Numbered from the stretch's first letter, positions 1-9,087 are shown. The stretch is DNA of 64,000 nucleotides from Bin87 sp026710825 (GCA_965232815.1 OZ247427.1:186001-250000), one strand, 5' to 3'. Translations and numbers: made by a program. The notes: a model not told the origin generated them from the letters alone.

Positions 1-72
1 CCCGGCGTATTCCGTCCCGCCGACTCCGACCGCTACGTCCACGTCGTCATGCCCATGTACGTCCAGTGGTGA
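1..72 (+). CDS. C-terminal end of an unidentified protein (partial)
   Basis: The window opens inside a reading frame that ends at a TGA at 70-72. The visible tail is 23 residues, ending HVVMPMYVQW. It is followed 35 bases later by a rho-independent terminator, which supports a real gene end here. Too little is visible to assign a family. The rest of the gene lies upstream of the window. Confidence 0.45.
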   Translation, partial: PGVFRPADSDRYVHVVMPMYVQW

Positions 73-107
73 ACCGCCTCGAACCCGGGAACGCCGCACC
101 CCTTCGG

Positions 108-137
108 GCCGGGCTCCGTTGAGCCCGGCTTTGTTTT
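108..137 (+). terminator. Rho-independent terminator
   Basis: A perfect 9-bp stem (GCCGGGCTC / GAGCCCGGC) with a CGTT loop is followed by TTTGTTTT. It ends the partial gene at the window start and separates it from the alcohol dehydrogenase that follows. Confidence 0.85.
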
Positions 138-221
138 ATACCGCGTCGCCAACGCTCAACAAGGCGACGGACCGGCTTGTGCTATTCTTGCGCCTACACG
201 CACCACAGGAGGGATTTCACC

Positions 222-1241
222 ATGCGGGCTGCGGTTTACAAGGGCGAGCAGGTATTGCAGGTGGAGGAGTTGCCCGACCCCACGCCTGGCCCCAATCAGG
301 TCGTCATGCGGGTGAAGTATTCGGCCATCTGCGGCACTGACGTTCACGCGTTCATGTACGACCTGGCCCAGCCGGGTGCCGTCATGGGCCACGAGTACAC
401 CGGGACTATCATCGACGTCGGACCCGAGGTTAGCCGCTGGCGCGTCGGCGACCGCGTGGTCGGTGGCGGTGGTCATCCCCCGCCCGGCGGCGGCTCCGCA
501 ACCCGTACCCACCCTCGTTTCAACTACCGCACCATGGGATTCCAGCAGAACCCACGAACCCGCGGTTACGCCGAGTATGTGCTGCAGGACGAGTGGGAGC
601 CCACTGCTGTTCCAGACGAAGTCACCGACGAGCAGGCCGCCCTCTGCGAACCCTGCGCCGTCACCGTCCACGCCGTCCGCCTCTCCGACATCAAGCTTGG
701 CGATTCGGTTCTCGTCTTGGGCGCTGGGCCCATCGGTCTCCTGTGCATGCAGACCGCCCGCGCCGCCGGCGCCACCACCGTCATCGTGTCCGAACCCGCT
801 CCCGGCCGCGCTGAAGCCGCCCGCCAGTTGGGTGCCGACGCCGTGCTGAACCCCACCGATGCCGACTTCGAAGCAAGCGTCGTCGAACTCACCGGCGGCA
901 CGGGCCCTCAGGTGGTATTCGAGTGCGCCGCCGCTCCGTCCACGTTGGAACAGGGCCTTGACCTCTGCGCCCGCGGCGGACAGGTCGTCATGATCGCCAT
1001 CGCCTGGGAACCCACGCCAGTGGTGCCGCCCAACTGGATGGCTCGCGAAGTCCGCATGCAGTCCTCCTTCGGCACCCTCCCCGTGGACTGGCAGATCGCC
1101 CTGGACCTGATGCGAACTGGCCGGGTCTCCGTGGATCACATGCTCTCCGGTACCAATTTCGTTCCATTGGAGGGCATCCAAAGCGCGTTCGAAGCTCTGT
1201 GTCGCCCCACCAATGAATTGCAAATGGTCGTCGAACTGTGA
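222..1241 (+). CDS. Zinc-dependent alcohol dehydrogenase (MDR family), short catalytic lobe
   Basis: A 339-residue medium-chain dehydrogenase/reductase expected to oxidise an alcohol or polyol with NAD(P). Catalytic-zinc ligands are visible: Cys37 in AICGTD and His57-Glu58 in MGHEYTG. The Rossmann fingerprint GAGPIG is at about 167-172. The usual structural-zinc loop with four cysteines is absent. Residues 80-115 are instead a Gly/Pro/His-rich stretch running into a conserved RGYAEY. The ATG at 222 is preferred because AGGAGGG lies about 8 bases upstream; the longer frame from 177 has no such site. The next gene starts within the stop codon, so the two are likely co-transcribed. The substrate cannot be read from the sequence. 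Confidence 0.88.
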   Translation: MRAAVYKGEQVLQVEELPDPTPGPNQVVMRVKYSAICGTDVHAFMYDLAQPGAVMGHEYTGTIIDVGPEVSRWRVGDRVVGGGGHPPPGGGSATRTHPRFNYRTMGFQQNPRTRGYAEYVLQDEWEPTAVPDEVTDEQAALCEPCAVTVHAVRLSDIKLGDSVLVLGAGPIGLLCMQTARAAGATTVIVSEPAPGRAEAARQLGADAVLNPTDADFEASVVELTGGTGPQVVFECAAAPSTLEQGLDLCARGGQVVMIAIAWEPTPVVPPNWMAREVRMQSSFGTLPVDWQIALDLMRTGRVSVDHMLSGTNFVPLEGIQSAFEALCRPTNELQMVVEL

Positions 1242-1888
1242 CCCGTGGCGCCCATTTCGCCGGCCCGGCGGGGTGGGTGCTGCTCCTGGTCATGCTCGTG
1301 GGCGCGTCGTTGTTGGCATGCGCCGAGCCGTCGGCCATCACCGTGGCGGATCTCATCACCCACGATGCCGATGAGCATCAGAGAATCCTGCGGGACGGCA
1401 TTGCCGACGGCAGATTGTTGTGGGTCAAGACCGAGCAGTACCAGAGCGAACCGTCCGGCAATCTCCCGGAACGTTTCGAAACCGAAATGTGGCTGGGCGC
1501 CACCGCTGATGGAACCATCACCACGGCGGTGTCAACCCTGCATTACCCGGATGGTCCGGAAACGTTGGATATGCCGGCATCGTACGGTCGTCAAATCTTG
1601 ACGGCTTGGCTGGATCAGGCTTGGAACCTCGCGGACTTTGCTGAACGCGCGGGAGCCGTTTACCGAGGGCCCGGCAGGTTGCACGGCTGGGACAGCATGA
1701 TATACGAATGGGACCACGACACCGAAATTCAGCGGCTGGAAATCGTGGCCGACGCGCCGCTGATCATCCGCGAATCCTCCTACCAGGTCACCCAACAAGG
1801 TGCGCTGGAGTTGCGGACATCAAACTCTGTGCTCGAATATCGGCTGCTCCCGCCGGGCGCCGAACCACCCGCTGTCGATCGTCAATAA
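1238..1888 (+). CDS. Putative lipoprotein, unknown function
   Basis: A 216-residue protein starting with GTG overlapping the TGA of the preceding dehydrogenase (4-base overlap). A hydrophobic segment at residues 12-27 ends in a lipobox-like LLAC (Cys28), so export and lipidation are likely. The mature part has no motif I recognise. It is rich in charged and aromatic residues, and phrases such as DQAWNLADFAERAG and GPGRLHGWDSMIYEWD suggest a folded beta-rich domain like those of the LolA/LppX type. That resemblance is only an impression. Overlap with the dehydrogenase suggests translational coupling. Confidence 0.6.
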   Translation: MTRGAHFAGPAGWVLLLVMLVGASLLACAEPSAITVADLITHDADEHQRILRDGIADGRLLWVKTEQYQSEPSGNLPERFETEMWLGATADGTITTAVSTLHYPDGPETLDMPASYGRQILTAWLDQAWNLADFAERAGAVYRGPGRLHGWDSMIYEWDHDTEIQRLEIVADAPLIIRESSYQVTQQGALELRTSNSVLEYRLLPPGAEPPAVDRQ

Positions 1889-1903
1889 CGCGCCGGCAGT
1901 CGG

Positions 1904-1932
1904 TTGCCGCCCGAATGGGCCCAATCTATAAT
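1904..1932 (+). promoter_or_regulatory. Sigma70-type promoter for ilvD
   Basis: TTGCCG (1904-1909), a 17-base spacer and a perfect TATAAT (1927-1932) lie 57 bases upstream of the ilvD start. The TTGCC-type -35 box recurs at two other promoters in this window. Confidence 0.75.
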
Positions 1933-1988
1933 CGTATGACGCAATTGTTTCGTGCGGGCGGGCCAACCCGCCGCTTGAGGAGGACGTT

Positions 1989-3683
1989 TTGACTACTACC
2001 ATCCGCAGTCCGCAGGCGCTGTTGAAGCACCGCAGCCGGGAAATCACCGAGGGCGTCGAGCGTGCTCCGGCGCGCGCCATGCTCATGGCGATGGGCCTCA
2101 CCTCCGAAGACCTGGAAAAACCCTTCGTTGCCGTGGCCAATCTCGCCAGTGATGTCACACCCTGCAACGTCCACCTCAGCCGTATCGCCGGCGCCGTCAA
2201 GGACGGAATCCGCCAGGGCGACGGCACGCCATTCGAGTTCGGCACCATCACCGTCAGCGACGGTATCTCCATGGGCACCGAGGGCATGAAGGCGTCGTTG
2301 GTCAGCCGCGAGGTAATCGCCGACTCCATTGAGACCGTCGCCTTCGGCGAGCGCATGGACGGCCTGGTCACCGTCGCCGGCTGCGACAAGAACATGCCCG
2401 GCTGCATGATGGCTATCGCCCGCCTGAACATTCCGGCAGTGTTCGTTTACGGGGGCAGCATTATGCCCGGACGGTTCGAGGGACGCGATGTCAACATCCA
2501 GGATGTCTTCGAGGCCGTGGGCGCCTACGCCGCTGGCAACATGACCCGTGAGCAACTCACCGAGTTGGAGTGCAACGCTTGCCCCGGCGAGGGTTCCTGC
2601 GCCGGTATGTTTACCGCCAACACCATGTCCACCGCCATCGAGGTCATGGGCCTCTCTCTCCCGGGCGACGCCTCCCTGACCGCCATCGATCCCAACAAAA
2701 ACGACGAGGCCCGCCGCGCCGGCGAGGCCGTCATGCGCATGCTGGAAGAAGGCATCCGCCCCCGCGACATCCTCACTCGCCAGGCCTTTGAAAACGCCAT
2801 CACCGTCGTGGTCGCCATGGGCGGCTCCACCAACGCCGTGCTGCACCTGATGGCCATCGCCCGCGAGGCCGAGGTCGATCTGACTCTCGAGGACTTCGAC
2901 CGCATCAGCCGCAGCACCCCGTACATCGCCGACCTGAAACCCGGCGGTCGCTACGTCATGGCCGACCTCAGCCGCTACGGCGGGGTGGCTCTGATCGGCA
3001 AGCGTCTGCTGGACGCCGGCCTGCTCCACGGCGATTGCATGACCGTCAACGGCAAGACGCTCGCCGAAAATATCAACGAGACCGCCATCGTCGACGACCA
3101 GCCGGTGATTTACACCACCGACGCCCCACGCAGCCCAACCGGCGGCCTCGCCATCCTGCGGGGCAACCTCGCACCCGACGGGGCCGTGATCAAGGTCGCC
3201 GGCCATCAGGAAACCGTCTACGAGGGACCGGCCCGCGTCTTCGAACAGGAAGAACCCGCCTTCCAGGCAATCCAGCGCGGCGAAATCAAGCCCGGCGACA
3301 TCGTGGTCATCCGCTATGAAGGCCCCAAGGGCGGTCCCGGCATGCGCGAAATGCTCGCCGTCACCGGCGCGCTCATCGGTCAGGGACTCGGCGATTCGGT
3401 GGCCCTGGTAACCGACGGTCGTTTCTCCGGCGCGTCCCACGGCCCCATGGTCGGGCACGTCGCTCCCGAGGCGATGGTCGGGGGACCCATCGGTCTGTTG
3501 CGGGAAGGCGACATCATCACCCTGGACATTCCCAACCGTCGGCTCGACGCCCAAATTACCGAGGAAGAAATGACCGACCGGCGTGCTGCCTGGCAGCCCA
3601 TCGAGCCCAAGTACACCACCGGCGTTCTGGCCAAGTACGCCAAGCTGGTGTCCTCGGCTTCCGAGGGAGCGGTGACCGGGTAA
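1989..3683 (+). CDS. ilvD: Dihydroxy-acid dehydratase
   Basis: IlvD converts 2,3-dihydroxy-isovalerate or -methylvalerate to the 2-oxo acids in branched-chain amino-acid synthesis. The 564 residues match the family length. The three Fe-S cysteines are visible: Cys59 (SDVTPCNVHL), Cys132 (AGCDKNMPGC) and Cys204 (CPGEGSCAGMF). The carbamylated-lysine motif DKN and the C-terminal GRFSGASHG are also present. The start is TTG behind GAGGAGG, seven bases away. It has its own promoter at 1904-1932. Unusually for the pathway it is not next to ilvB, which lies at 54.6-56.3 kb on the other strand. Sugar-acid dehydratases of the same superfamily are the main alternative, but the length and N-terminus favour IlvD. 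Confidence 0.93.
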   Translation: MTTTIRSPQALLKHRSREITEGVERAPARAMLMAMGLTSEDLEKPFVAVANLASDVTPCNVHLSRIAGAVKDGIRQGDGTPFEFGTITVSDGISMGTEGMKASLVSREVIADSIETVAFGERMDGLVTVAGCDKNMPGCMMAIARLNIPAVFVYGGSIMPGRFEGRDVNIQDVFEAVGAYAAGNMTREQLTELECNACPGEGSCAGMFTANTMSTAIEVMGLSLPGDASLTAIDPNKNDEARRAGEAVMRMLEEGIRPRDILTRQAFENAITVVVAMGGSTNAVLHLMAIAREAEVDLTLEDFDRISRSTPYIADLKPGGRYVMADLSRYGGVALIGKRLLDAGLLHGDCMTVNGKTLAENINETAIVDDQPVIYTTDAPRSPTGGLAILRGNLAPDGAVIKVAGHQETVYEGPARVFEQEEPAFQAIQRGEIKPGDIVVIRYEGPKGGPGMREMLAVTGALIGQGLGDSVALVTDGRFSGASHGPMVGHVAPEAMVGGPIGLLREGDIITLDIPNRRLDAQITEEEMTDRRAAWQPIEPKYTTGVLAKYAKLVSSASEGAVTG

Positions 3684-3722
3684 CCTCCGACATCCCAAAC
3701 CCCCAATCAATGCTCGGCGGAG

Positions 3723-4532
3723 ATGACCACCATGGAAAACCGTGTCGTGTTGGAACGCAAAGGATCCCTGGCGGTCATCCGCCTCAATCGACCGGAAGCG
3801 CGCAACGCCTTGTCCCCGGGCATGGTGTCCGAACTGGGCTCAGCCTTAGAGTCATGCCGTGCCCGGGACGTTCGAGCAGTGCTGTTGACCGGCGCCGACG
3901 GCGCGTTCTGCGCCGGTGCGGACGTCCGCGAATTCGCTGCGCAACTGGAATCAGGCGGCCCGGAGGCGCTCTCCAACCACCTGCGAGAGTTGGCCGACGC
4001 GTTGCACCGGGACGTGGTTATCGCCATTCGCAAATTGGATAAACCGGTGGTGGCCGCCGTTAATGGTGTCGCCGCCGGCGCCGGTTTCAGCTTGGCCTTG
4101 GCCTGCGATCTGCGCGTCGCATCGTCAGATGCGCGGTTCCTACTGGCCTACGCCAACATCGGCTGTACGGCCGATGGCGGGTCCACCTTCATGCTCCCGC
4201 GCATCGTTGGTCAGGGCCGCGCCATGGATATCTACCTTGCCCGACAACCCATCGGCGCGGAGTATGCTCTGGAACTGGGCCTGGTCAGCCAGGTATTCGA
4301 CGCGTCCCACTTTGAGCGGCACGCCATGGAAACTGCCGACCGTTTGGCGCAGGGCCCTACCCAGGCCTACGGTCGCGTCAAAGCCCTCTTCGACGGTAGC
4401 TGGGAGTCCGATTTGGCGACCCAATTGGATGCCGAAACCGACGCAATCGCCAATATCGGGCTGACCAGCGATTTCCAGGAAGGCATCCGTGCCTTCTCCC
4501 AAAAACGCCAGGCGTGGTTCCAGGGTCGCTAG
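3723..4532 (+). CDS. Enoyl-CoA hydratase/isomerase family protein (PaaG-like)
   Basis: A 269-residue crotonase-fold protein. The CoA-binding/oxyanion segments are visible: NRPEARNALSPGMV at about 18, GAFCAGADVREF at about 60, and VAAGAGFSLALACDL at about 115. The loop after the second oxyanion motif reads GCTADGGSTFMLPR. This resembles PaaG/isomerase members, where the first hydratase glutamate is replaced and an Asp is kept, rather than a canonical hydratase. A 2-enoyl-CoA isomerase or ring-CoA isomerase role is therefore as likely as hydration. ATG at 3723 (or 3732) follows a weak GGCGGAGA site. It lies 39 bases after ilvD on the same strand. Confidence 0.85.
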   Translation: MTTMENRVVLERKGSLAVIRLNRPEARNALSPGMVSELGSALESCRARDVRAVLLTGADGAFCAGADVREFAAQLESGGPEALSNHLRELADALHRDVVIAIRKLDKPVVAAVNGVAAGAGFSLALACDLRVASSDARFLLAYANIGCTADGGSTFMLPRIVGQGRAMDIYLARQPIGAEYALELGLVSQVFDASHFERHAMETADRLAQGPTQAYGRVKALFDGSWESDLATQLDAETDAIANIGLTSDFQEGIRAFSQKRQAWFQGR

Positions 4533-4552
4533 CTTAGGTCACACCCACTGAC

Positions 4553-4795
4553 ATGAAACGATGGCTGGCCCTGCACCGGTGGCGATTGCTGCTGTCACTC
4601 GGGGCCATCGTTGCTCTGCGGGTGGTCATCGCTGCGTTGTTAGCGTTTGCTGCGCTCGATGATGTCCTGCCGCTGGCCGTGCGGTTGATAATCGTCACGG
4701 CGTGCAACGTCGCAATTTGTGCGGTCGCGATCGTCACTGTCGTCGCATTCGTCCAATACGGACGCATCTACAATCCCAGGATCCCTACGGAGTGA
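4553..4795 (+). CDS. Small two-helix membrane protein, unknown
   Basis: An 80-residue protein with a basic N-terminus (MKRWLALHRWR) and two hydrophobic segments at about 13-35 and 43-67, so it is probably an inner-membrane hairpin. It starts 20 bases after the preceding hydratase/isomerase gene without a strong ribosome-binding site. No family was recognised. The composition is clearly that of a membrane protein rather than an antisense shadow, but expression is unproven. Confidence 0.45.
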   Translation: MKRWLALHRWRLLLSLGAIVALRVVIAALLAFAALDDVLPLAVRLIIVTACNVAICAVAIVTVVAFVQYGRIYNPRIPTE

Positions 4796-4967
4796 CCGCA
4801 CCTTCATGGGGTGCGGCAGGGCACTGCGACTATTCGCCTGCGCCGTCGTAGCCTGCTCACGGTGAGCCAGTCGACCCGCGAGCGGACGGGATTTCAGAAA
4901 GGTCGTGCGCTGTACCTTATCTCGCTCTCGTGACCATCGAGAGTCCCTGAGCGTTGCGGCCCCGTGC

Positions 4968-4996
4968 TTGCCCGCGTGACAGCGCATGCCTATACT
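4968..4996 (+). promoter_or_regulatory. Sigma70-type promoter for the luciferase-like gene at 5059
   Basis: TTGCCC (4968-4973), a 17-base spacer and TATACT (4991-4996), with the start codon 63 bases downstream. The stretch 4796-4967 before it contains no gene I can support. Confidence 0.72.
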
Positions 4997-5058
4997 GGCG
5001 CCATCCATACCCATGCCAACGCGAGACTAGACCTGCCCACCACGGCGAGGAGGTCCCC

Positions 5059-6228
5059 ATGCCGAAGGATAAGGTTGAAATATTTTGGTTCTCCGAGCAA
5101 CCCTACGGCCACGTCACCGACGAAGATGTGGAGCAATTTGAGTCGGGCCGACTGGATTTCCCCAATTCCCACTTCGACCCCGAAAAGGCCCACATACTCT
5201 ACAACCAGTATCACGAGCAGTACGCCTGTGCCGATCAGAACGGCTTCGACGGCATCATGTCCAACGAGCACCACGCCTCGTACTGGTGCATGAAGCCGGC
5301 CGTCAACATCGACGCCGCCGTGATCTCCAAGGTCACCCGCAACGCCAAGATCGCCATCCTGGGCAACGTCATAGCCATCAACGATCCCATCCGCATGGCC
5401 GAAGAGATCGCCATGCTGGACTGCATCTCCGGCGGTCGGATCATATCCGGCTTCGTGCGAGGAACCGCGGTGGAGACCCTCCAGGGCGGAGTTGCTCCGC
5501 CACAAAACCGCGACCGTTTCGAGGAAGCCCACGACCTGATCATCAAGTGCTGGACCGAGCCTGGCCCATTCCGCTATGAGGGCGAGTATTACCACTACCG
5601 CAAGGTCAACCCGTGGGTGCTGCCGATGCAGAAGCCTCACCCGCCCATCTGGTTCCCCGGATTCAGCAGCCCCGAATCCGTGGTGTGGGCCGCCAGCCAC
5701 CGCCATCCCTACATGAACCTGGGTTCCCTCCTCGAGCACACCCACCGCCTCCGCGACGTGTACATCGACACCGCCAAGGAAACCGGATTCCAGCCCGGCC
5801 CCGAGCATTTCGGCTACCTGCTGCGCGTGTTCTGCGCCGACACCGATGAGAAAGCCCAGGAACTGGGGCGCGAGTTCCTCTGGACCCAGGAGCATCGCAA
5901 CCGTGGCCCCCGCGAGCACAACGATCCGCCCGGCTACCAGTCTCGCGAGGCGGTCAGCATCCAGCGTACCCTGCCCGGAGCCGGCGGGTTCGGCCGCATG
6001 ATGACCTACGAGGAACTGCAGGAGGCCAACAACATAATCGTCGGCAGCCCCGACACCGTGCGGGAAAAGCTCTCGATGATCATCGACCGCCTCAACCCCG
6101 GTTACCTGCACATCTACGGCAATGAGGGCGCGATGGCTCACGAGGACGTGATGCGTTCCATCGAACTCATCGGCCGCGAGGTCATCCCCGCCCTCCACGA
6201 GATCCCATTGGTCGACCACTACGAGTAG
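5059..6228 (+). CDS. LLM-class flavin-dependent oxidoreductase (bacterial luciferase-like)
   Basis: A 389-residue luciferase-like monooxygenase, expected to use reduced FMN (or F420) to oxidise an organic substrate. The family pattern is visible: SNEHHASYWCMKP near residue 65, the barrel strand AILGNVIAINDPIRMAEEIAMLD, GGRIISGFVRGT, then RFEEAHDLIIKCW and QKPHPPIWFPG. ATG at 5059 follows GGCGAGGAGG with good spacing. It has its own promoter at 4968-4996. It is one of five members of the family in this window. The substrate cannot be inferred; relatives act on alkanesulfonates, long-chain alkanes and other recalcitrant compounds. Confidence 0.88.
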   Translation: MPKDKVEIFWFSEQPYGHVTDEDVEQFESGRLDFPNSHFDPEKAHILYNQYHEQYACADQNGFDGIMSNEHHASYWCMKPAVNIDAAVISKVTRNAKIAILGNVIAINDPIRMAEEIAMLDCISGGRIISGFVRGTAVETLQGGVAPPQNRDRFEEAHDLIIKCWTEPGPFRYEGEYYHYRKVNPWVLPMQKPHPPIWFPGFSSPESVVWAASHRHPYMNLGSLLEHTHRLRDVYIDTAKETGFQPGPEHFGYLLRVFCADTDEKAQELGREFLWTQEHRNRGPREHNDPPGYQSREAVSIQRTLPGAGGFGRMMTYEELQEANNIIVGSPDTVREKLSMIIDRLNPGYLHIYGNEGAMAHEDVMRSIELIGREVIPALHEIPLVDHYE

Positions 6229-6229
6229 C

Positions 6230-6661
6230 ATGGCGCCGCCATCGGTGTGTTTGGTCACCGCCGCCGTGCTAATCCTGCTTGGGGTGGGATGCGCGGCGGC
6301 CGGACAGTATCCTTGCCCCGAGGGGACTGACCCGTTCACCGAGTTGGACGTCTACTTCGGGCAGGAAAAAGGATCTGGCGGTACCGTAACCGAGGAAGAA
6401 TGGCGCGCGTTTCTGGCCGAAACCGTGACCCCGCGCTTCCCTGACGGCCTCACCGTGCTCGACGCCCGCGGTCAATGGTTCGACACTTCCGAGGGCCGGC
6501 TCTACGTAGAATCCACCAAGTTGCTCAACGTCCTCGTTCCGGCCGACTCGACCGACGCAGGCATGGAATCGGTGCGCCAGATCTCCGACACGTACAAACA
6601 GAGGTTTGACCAACAGGCAGTCTTCATCACCAACCTGCCGGCATGCGCCGTTGTATATTGA
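6230..6661 (+). CDS. Putative lipoprotein, unknown function
   Basis: A 143-residue protein beginning two bases after the preceding stop codon. Residues 5-20 are hydrophobic and end in a lipobox LGVGC (Cys21). The mature protein contains a second cysteine close by (YPCPEG) and a segment SVRQISDTYKQRFDQQAVFITNL. Together with TPRFPDGLTVLDARGQW, this resembles the DUF3574 family of small periplasmic proteins. That family match is from memory of its conserved patterns and is tentative. Confidence 0.6.
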   Translation: MAPPSVCLVTAAVLILLGVGCAAAGQYPCPEGTDPFTELDVYFGQEKGSGGTVTEEEWRAFLAETVTPRFPDGLTVLDARGQWFDTSEGRLYVESTKLLNVLVPADSTDAGMESVRQISDTYKQRFDQQAVFITNLPACAVVY

Positions 6662-6758
6662 TCGGAAATCAATGGTGGATAACTGAATCCCAGGTCGGCC
6701 AGCATGCACGTTCGGGTCCGTTCCAAAAGTGGAAGGCCCGATTCCAAGGAGAAACACA

Positions 6759-7646
6759 ATGAATTTGTCGGACCGGCATGCATTCATCGGCGTGGGCACC
6801 ATGGGTAGCCTCATGGCCCGTTGCCTGCTCGATGCAGGGGTGGACCTAACGGTGCACGACCTCCGCTATGAGGCTGCCGAACCGCTTATTCAGCAGGGCG
6901 CAAAGTGGGCCGATTCCGCCGAGGCGGCCGCGTCGGGCTGTGGTATGGTCTGGACATCGCTACCCGGACCGGCGCAGGTTGAATCCGTCCTCTTGGACAA
7001 TGAGGCCGCCGTCCTTGCCGCCATGCCGGCCGGAGCGGTTCTGATTGACACAACTACCAACGATCCAGACGTAGCGCGGACAGTAGCGGACTCCTGCGCG
7101 ACACGGGGCCTGCACATGCTGGACGCCCCCGTCAGCGGCCGCCCGCCCACGATGACCATGATGGTCGGCGGCGACAGAACCGTGTTCGAGGACATCAGGC
7201 CGATGCTGGAGACCGTCGCGGCCAACGTGTTTTACGTCGGCGAATCCGGCGCCGGTTGCGTCGCCAAGCTTGCCACTCAATACATGGGTTACACCAACCT
7301 CATCGCCGCCATCGAGGGTATGCTCATCGCTCGCCTCGGCGGTGTCGACCCTGCGATTCTCGCCGACATAGTTCCGGTGAGCGCCGGCGCCAGCCGAGCG
7401 TTCAACGCCATCCCCAACGCCATCTTGGATGGTTCATACCAGGCCGGCGGCACCCTGGACATCGTCGCCAAGGACGTGGCTCTGGCCTGCGCCTTGGCCG
7501 AGCGAGTCAACGCGCCTGCATCCACTGGACAGGCGGCCAACTCCCTGTATCGACAGGCGCAGGAGGCTGGCTGGGGCGACGAGGGCTACCCCATCGTTGC
7601 CCGCATACTCGAAGCTCTGGCGCAGACGGAGTTGCGGAGCCCGTGA
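6759..7646 (+). CDS. NAD(P)-dependent beta-hydroxyacid dehydrogenase (3-hydroxyisobutyrate dehydrogenase family)
   Basis: A 295-residue enzyme of the 6-phosphogluconate/3-hydroxyisobutyrate dehydrogenase superfamily. It has the N-terminal nucleotide-binding GVGTMG at about 10-15 and the substrate-binding signature DAPVSGRPPTMTMMVGG at about 120. The helix with the catalytic lysine reads KLATQYMGYTNL at about 170. ATG at 6759 is chosen because AAGGAGA precedes it by 7 bases. It could reduce tartronate semialdehyde or oxidise 3-hydroxyisobutyrate; the sequence does not decide. It sits just upstream of the Rieske oxygenase pair. Confidence 0.85.
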   Translation: MNLSDRHAFIGVGTMGSLMARCLLDAGVDLTVHDLRYEAAEPLIQQGAKWADSAEAAASGCGMVWTSLPGPAQVESVLLDNEAAVLAAMPAGAVLIDTTTNDPDVARTVADSCATRGLHMLDAPVSGRPPTMTMMVGGDRTVFEDIRPMLETVAANVFYVGESGAGCVAKLATQYMGYTNLIAAIEGMLIARLGGVDPAILADIVPVSAGASRAFNAIPNAILDGSYQAGGTLDIVAKDVALACALAERVNAPASTGQAANSLYRQAQEAGWGDEGYPIVARILEALAQTELRSP

Positions 7647-7710
7647 CTGCCGCAACCCGCGTGCGGTTGTGATACCATTTCGCGGGGCGACCCGCGCCCG
7701 GAGGCACAAC

Positions 7711-9087
7711 ATGGCAATTACGTTCCAACCCAGCGCCTACAGCGGACTGGTTGACCAGGAAAACGGCATGGTCAGCCGCGAGATATTTGTCAATTCGGAC
7801 ATCTACGCCGAGGAACAGGAGCGCATTTTTACCCGCGCTTGGCTGTTCGTCGGCCACGAAAGCCAGGTCGAGAAGCCAGGCGACTTCTTCGTCTCCTCAA
7901 TGGGCGAGGAGTCGGTGATCCTGTGCCGCGACCGCGAGGGCGAGATCCACGTTTTCCTCAACTCGTGCATGCACCGGGGCATGAAGGTGTGTCGCTACGA
8001 CGAGGGGAACACCCCCATTTTCACGTGCCCATATCACGGCTGGAGCTTCGCAACCGACGGCGCCCTGGTCGGCGTGCCCTTCTACAAAGACGCCTACCAC
8101 GAGGAGTTGGACAAGTCCCAGTGGAGCCTGATCCGCGTCCCCAGGATGATCAACTACAAGGGCGGCATCTGGGCATCGTGGGACCCCAACGCCCCCGACT
8201 TCCTCGAGTACATCGGCGGCTTTAAAACCTACCTGGACATCCTGTTCGACGGGTGGGACGGAAGCGAGGGCGGCACGGAACTCATCGGTGGCATCGAAAA
8301 GTGGATGGTGCCCAGCAACTGGAAGTTCCCGGCCGAAAACTTCATCGGCGATCGTTACCACAACATCAGCCACCGCTCCGTTGACCTCGTGGGCATCGGC
8401 CCGTCGGGGCAGGGCCGCCGCGATAACCGCGAACGTGAGGGAGCCAAGTCCCTGGACGTATCGTTCCCGGAACGCGGGCACGGCACCGTCATGTTCCTGC
8501 GACCCGAGGACGCCCAACCGGTTGAGTCCTATCAGAACGATCCGGTGGTAGCCGAGTATTTCTACCAGTGCGAAATCGCCCGCAAGGAACGGCAGGGCCA
8601 GTTGTGGCGAATCTTGGCCGGCCCAGGAACCATATTCCCGAATATGTCATTCCTGCCCCGGCAGCCGCGTAGCATCGCCGTATGGCACCCCCGCGGCCCG
8701 GACCAGACTGAGGTTTGGCGCTGGTTCTTGGTCGACAAAACCGCGCCGCCCGAGGTCAAGGAATTCCTGCGCCAGTACTACATCCGCTATTCCGGCCCCG
8801 CCGGCCTGACCGAGCAGGATGACATGGAAAACTGGAACTACGCCCATTCCGCCAGCCGTGGCGCGATGGCCCGCCGCCATCACTACAACTACCAGATGGG
8901 CATGGGCTACGCGGTCACCGATTTCGAGGACGGCGGCCTGAAACTTGACGGGACCGTCCTGGATACCACCAAGGCGCGGGCCGGCGAACAGAACCAGCGC
9001 GGTTTCTACAGCCGTTGGCGGGAATTCATGGCCGCGCGGGACTGGGACGAGTTGGCAACCTGGCGCAAAGGCGGCTCTGCCTGTTAG
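7711..9087 (+). CDS. Aromatic-ring-hydroxylating dioxygenase, alpha (Rieske) subunit
   Basis: A 458-residue large subunit of a Rieske non-heme iron oxygenase. The 2Fe-2S ligands are C86-x-H88 (SCMHRG) and C106-x2-H109 (TCPYHGW). The mononuclear iron site is visible at about 210-221 (NFIGDRYHNISH: Asp, His, His), and an Asp-rich QDDMENW near 370 is consistent with the third ligand. It would add O2 to an aromatic or related substrate at the expense of NADH. ATG at 7711 follows GGAGG. The beta subunit follows 8 bases later. No reductase or ferredoxin gene is adjacent, so electrons must come from elsewhere in the genome. Substrate unknown. Confidence 0.92.
   Translation: MAITFQPSAYSGLVDQENGMVSREIFVNSDIYAEEQERIFTRAWLFVGHESQVEKPGDFFVSSMGEESVILCRDREGEIHVFLNSCMHRGMKVCRYDEGNTPIFTCPYHGWSFATDGALVGVPFYKDAYHEELDKSQWSLIRVPRMINYKGGIWASWDPNAPDFLEYIGGFKTYLDILFDGWDGSEGGTELIGGIEKWMVPSNWKFPAENFIGDRYHNISHRSVDLVGIGPSGQGRRDNREREGAKSLDVSFPERGHGTVMFLRPEDAQPVESYQNDPVVAEYFYQCEIARKERQGQLWRILAGPGTIFPNMSFLPRQPRSIAVWHPRGPDQTEVWRWFLVDKTAPPEVKEFLRQYYIRYSGPAGLTEQDDMENWNYAHSASRGAMARRHHYNYQMGMGYAVTDFEDGGLKLDGTVLDTTKARAGEQNQRGFYSRWREFMAARDWDELATWRKGGSAC

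Noticed and set aside
156..1223. Long open frame antisense to the zinc dehydrogenase
   Set aside because: It mirrors the real gene in GC-rich DNA, has Gly/Val/His-rich low-complexity content and no ribosome-binding site.
1926..3710. 594-residue open frame antisense to ilvD
   Set aside because: A shadow of ilvD codon structure; the sense frame has all IlvD cysteines, promoter and RBS.
4990..6339. 449-residue antisense frame over the luciferase-like gene
   Set aside because: Composition (Val/Gly/Asp/His-rich) is that of a mirror frame; the sense gene is unambiguous.
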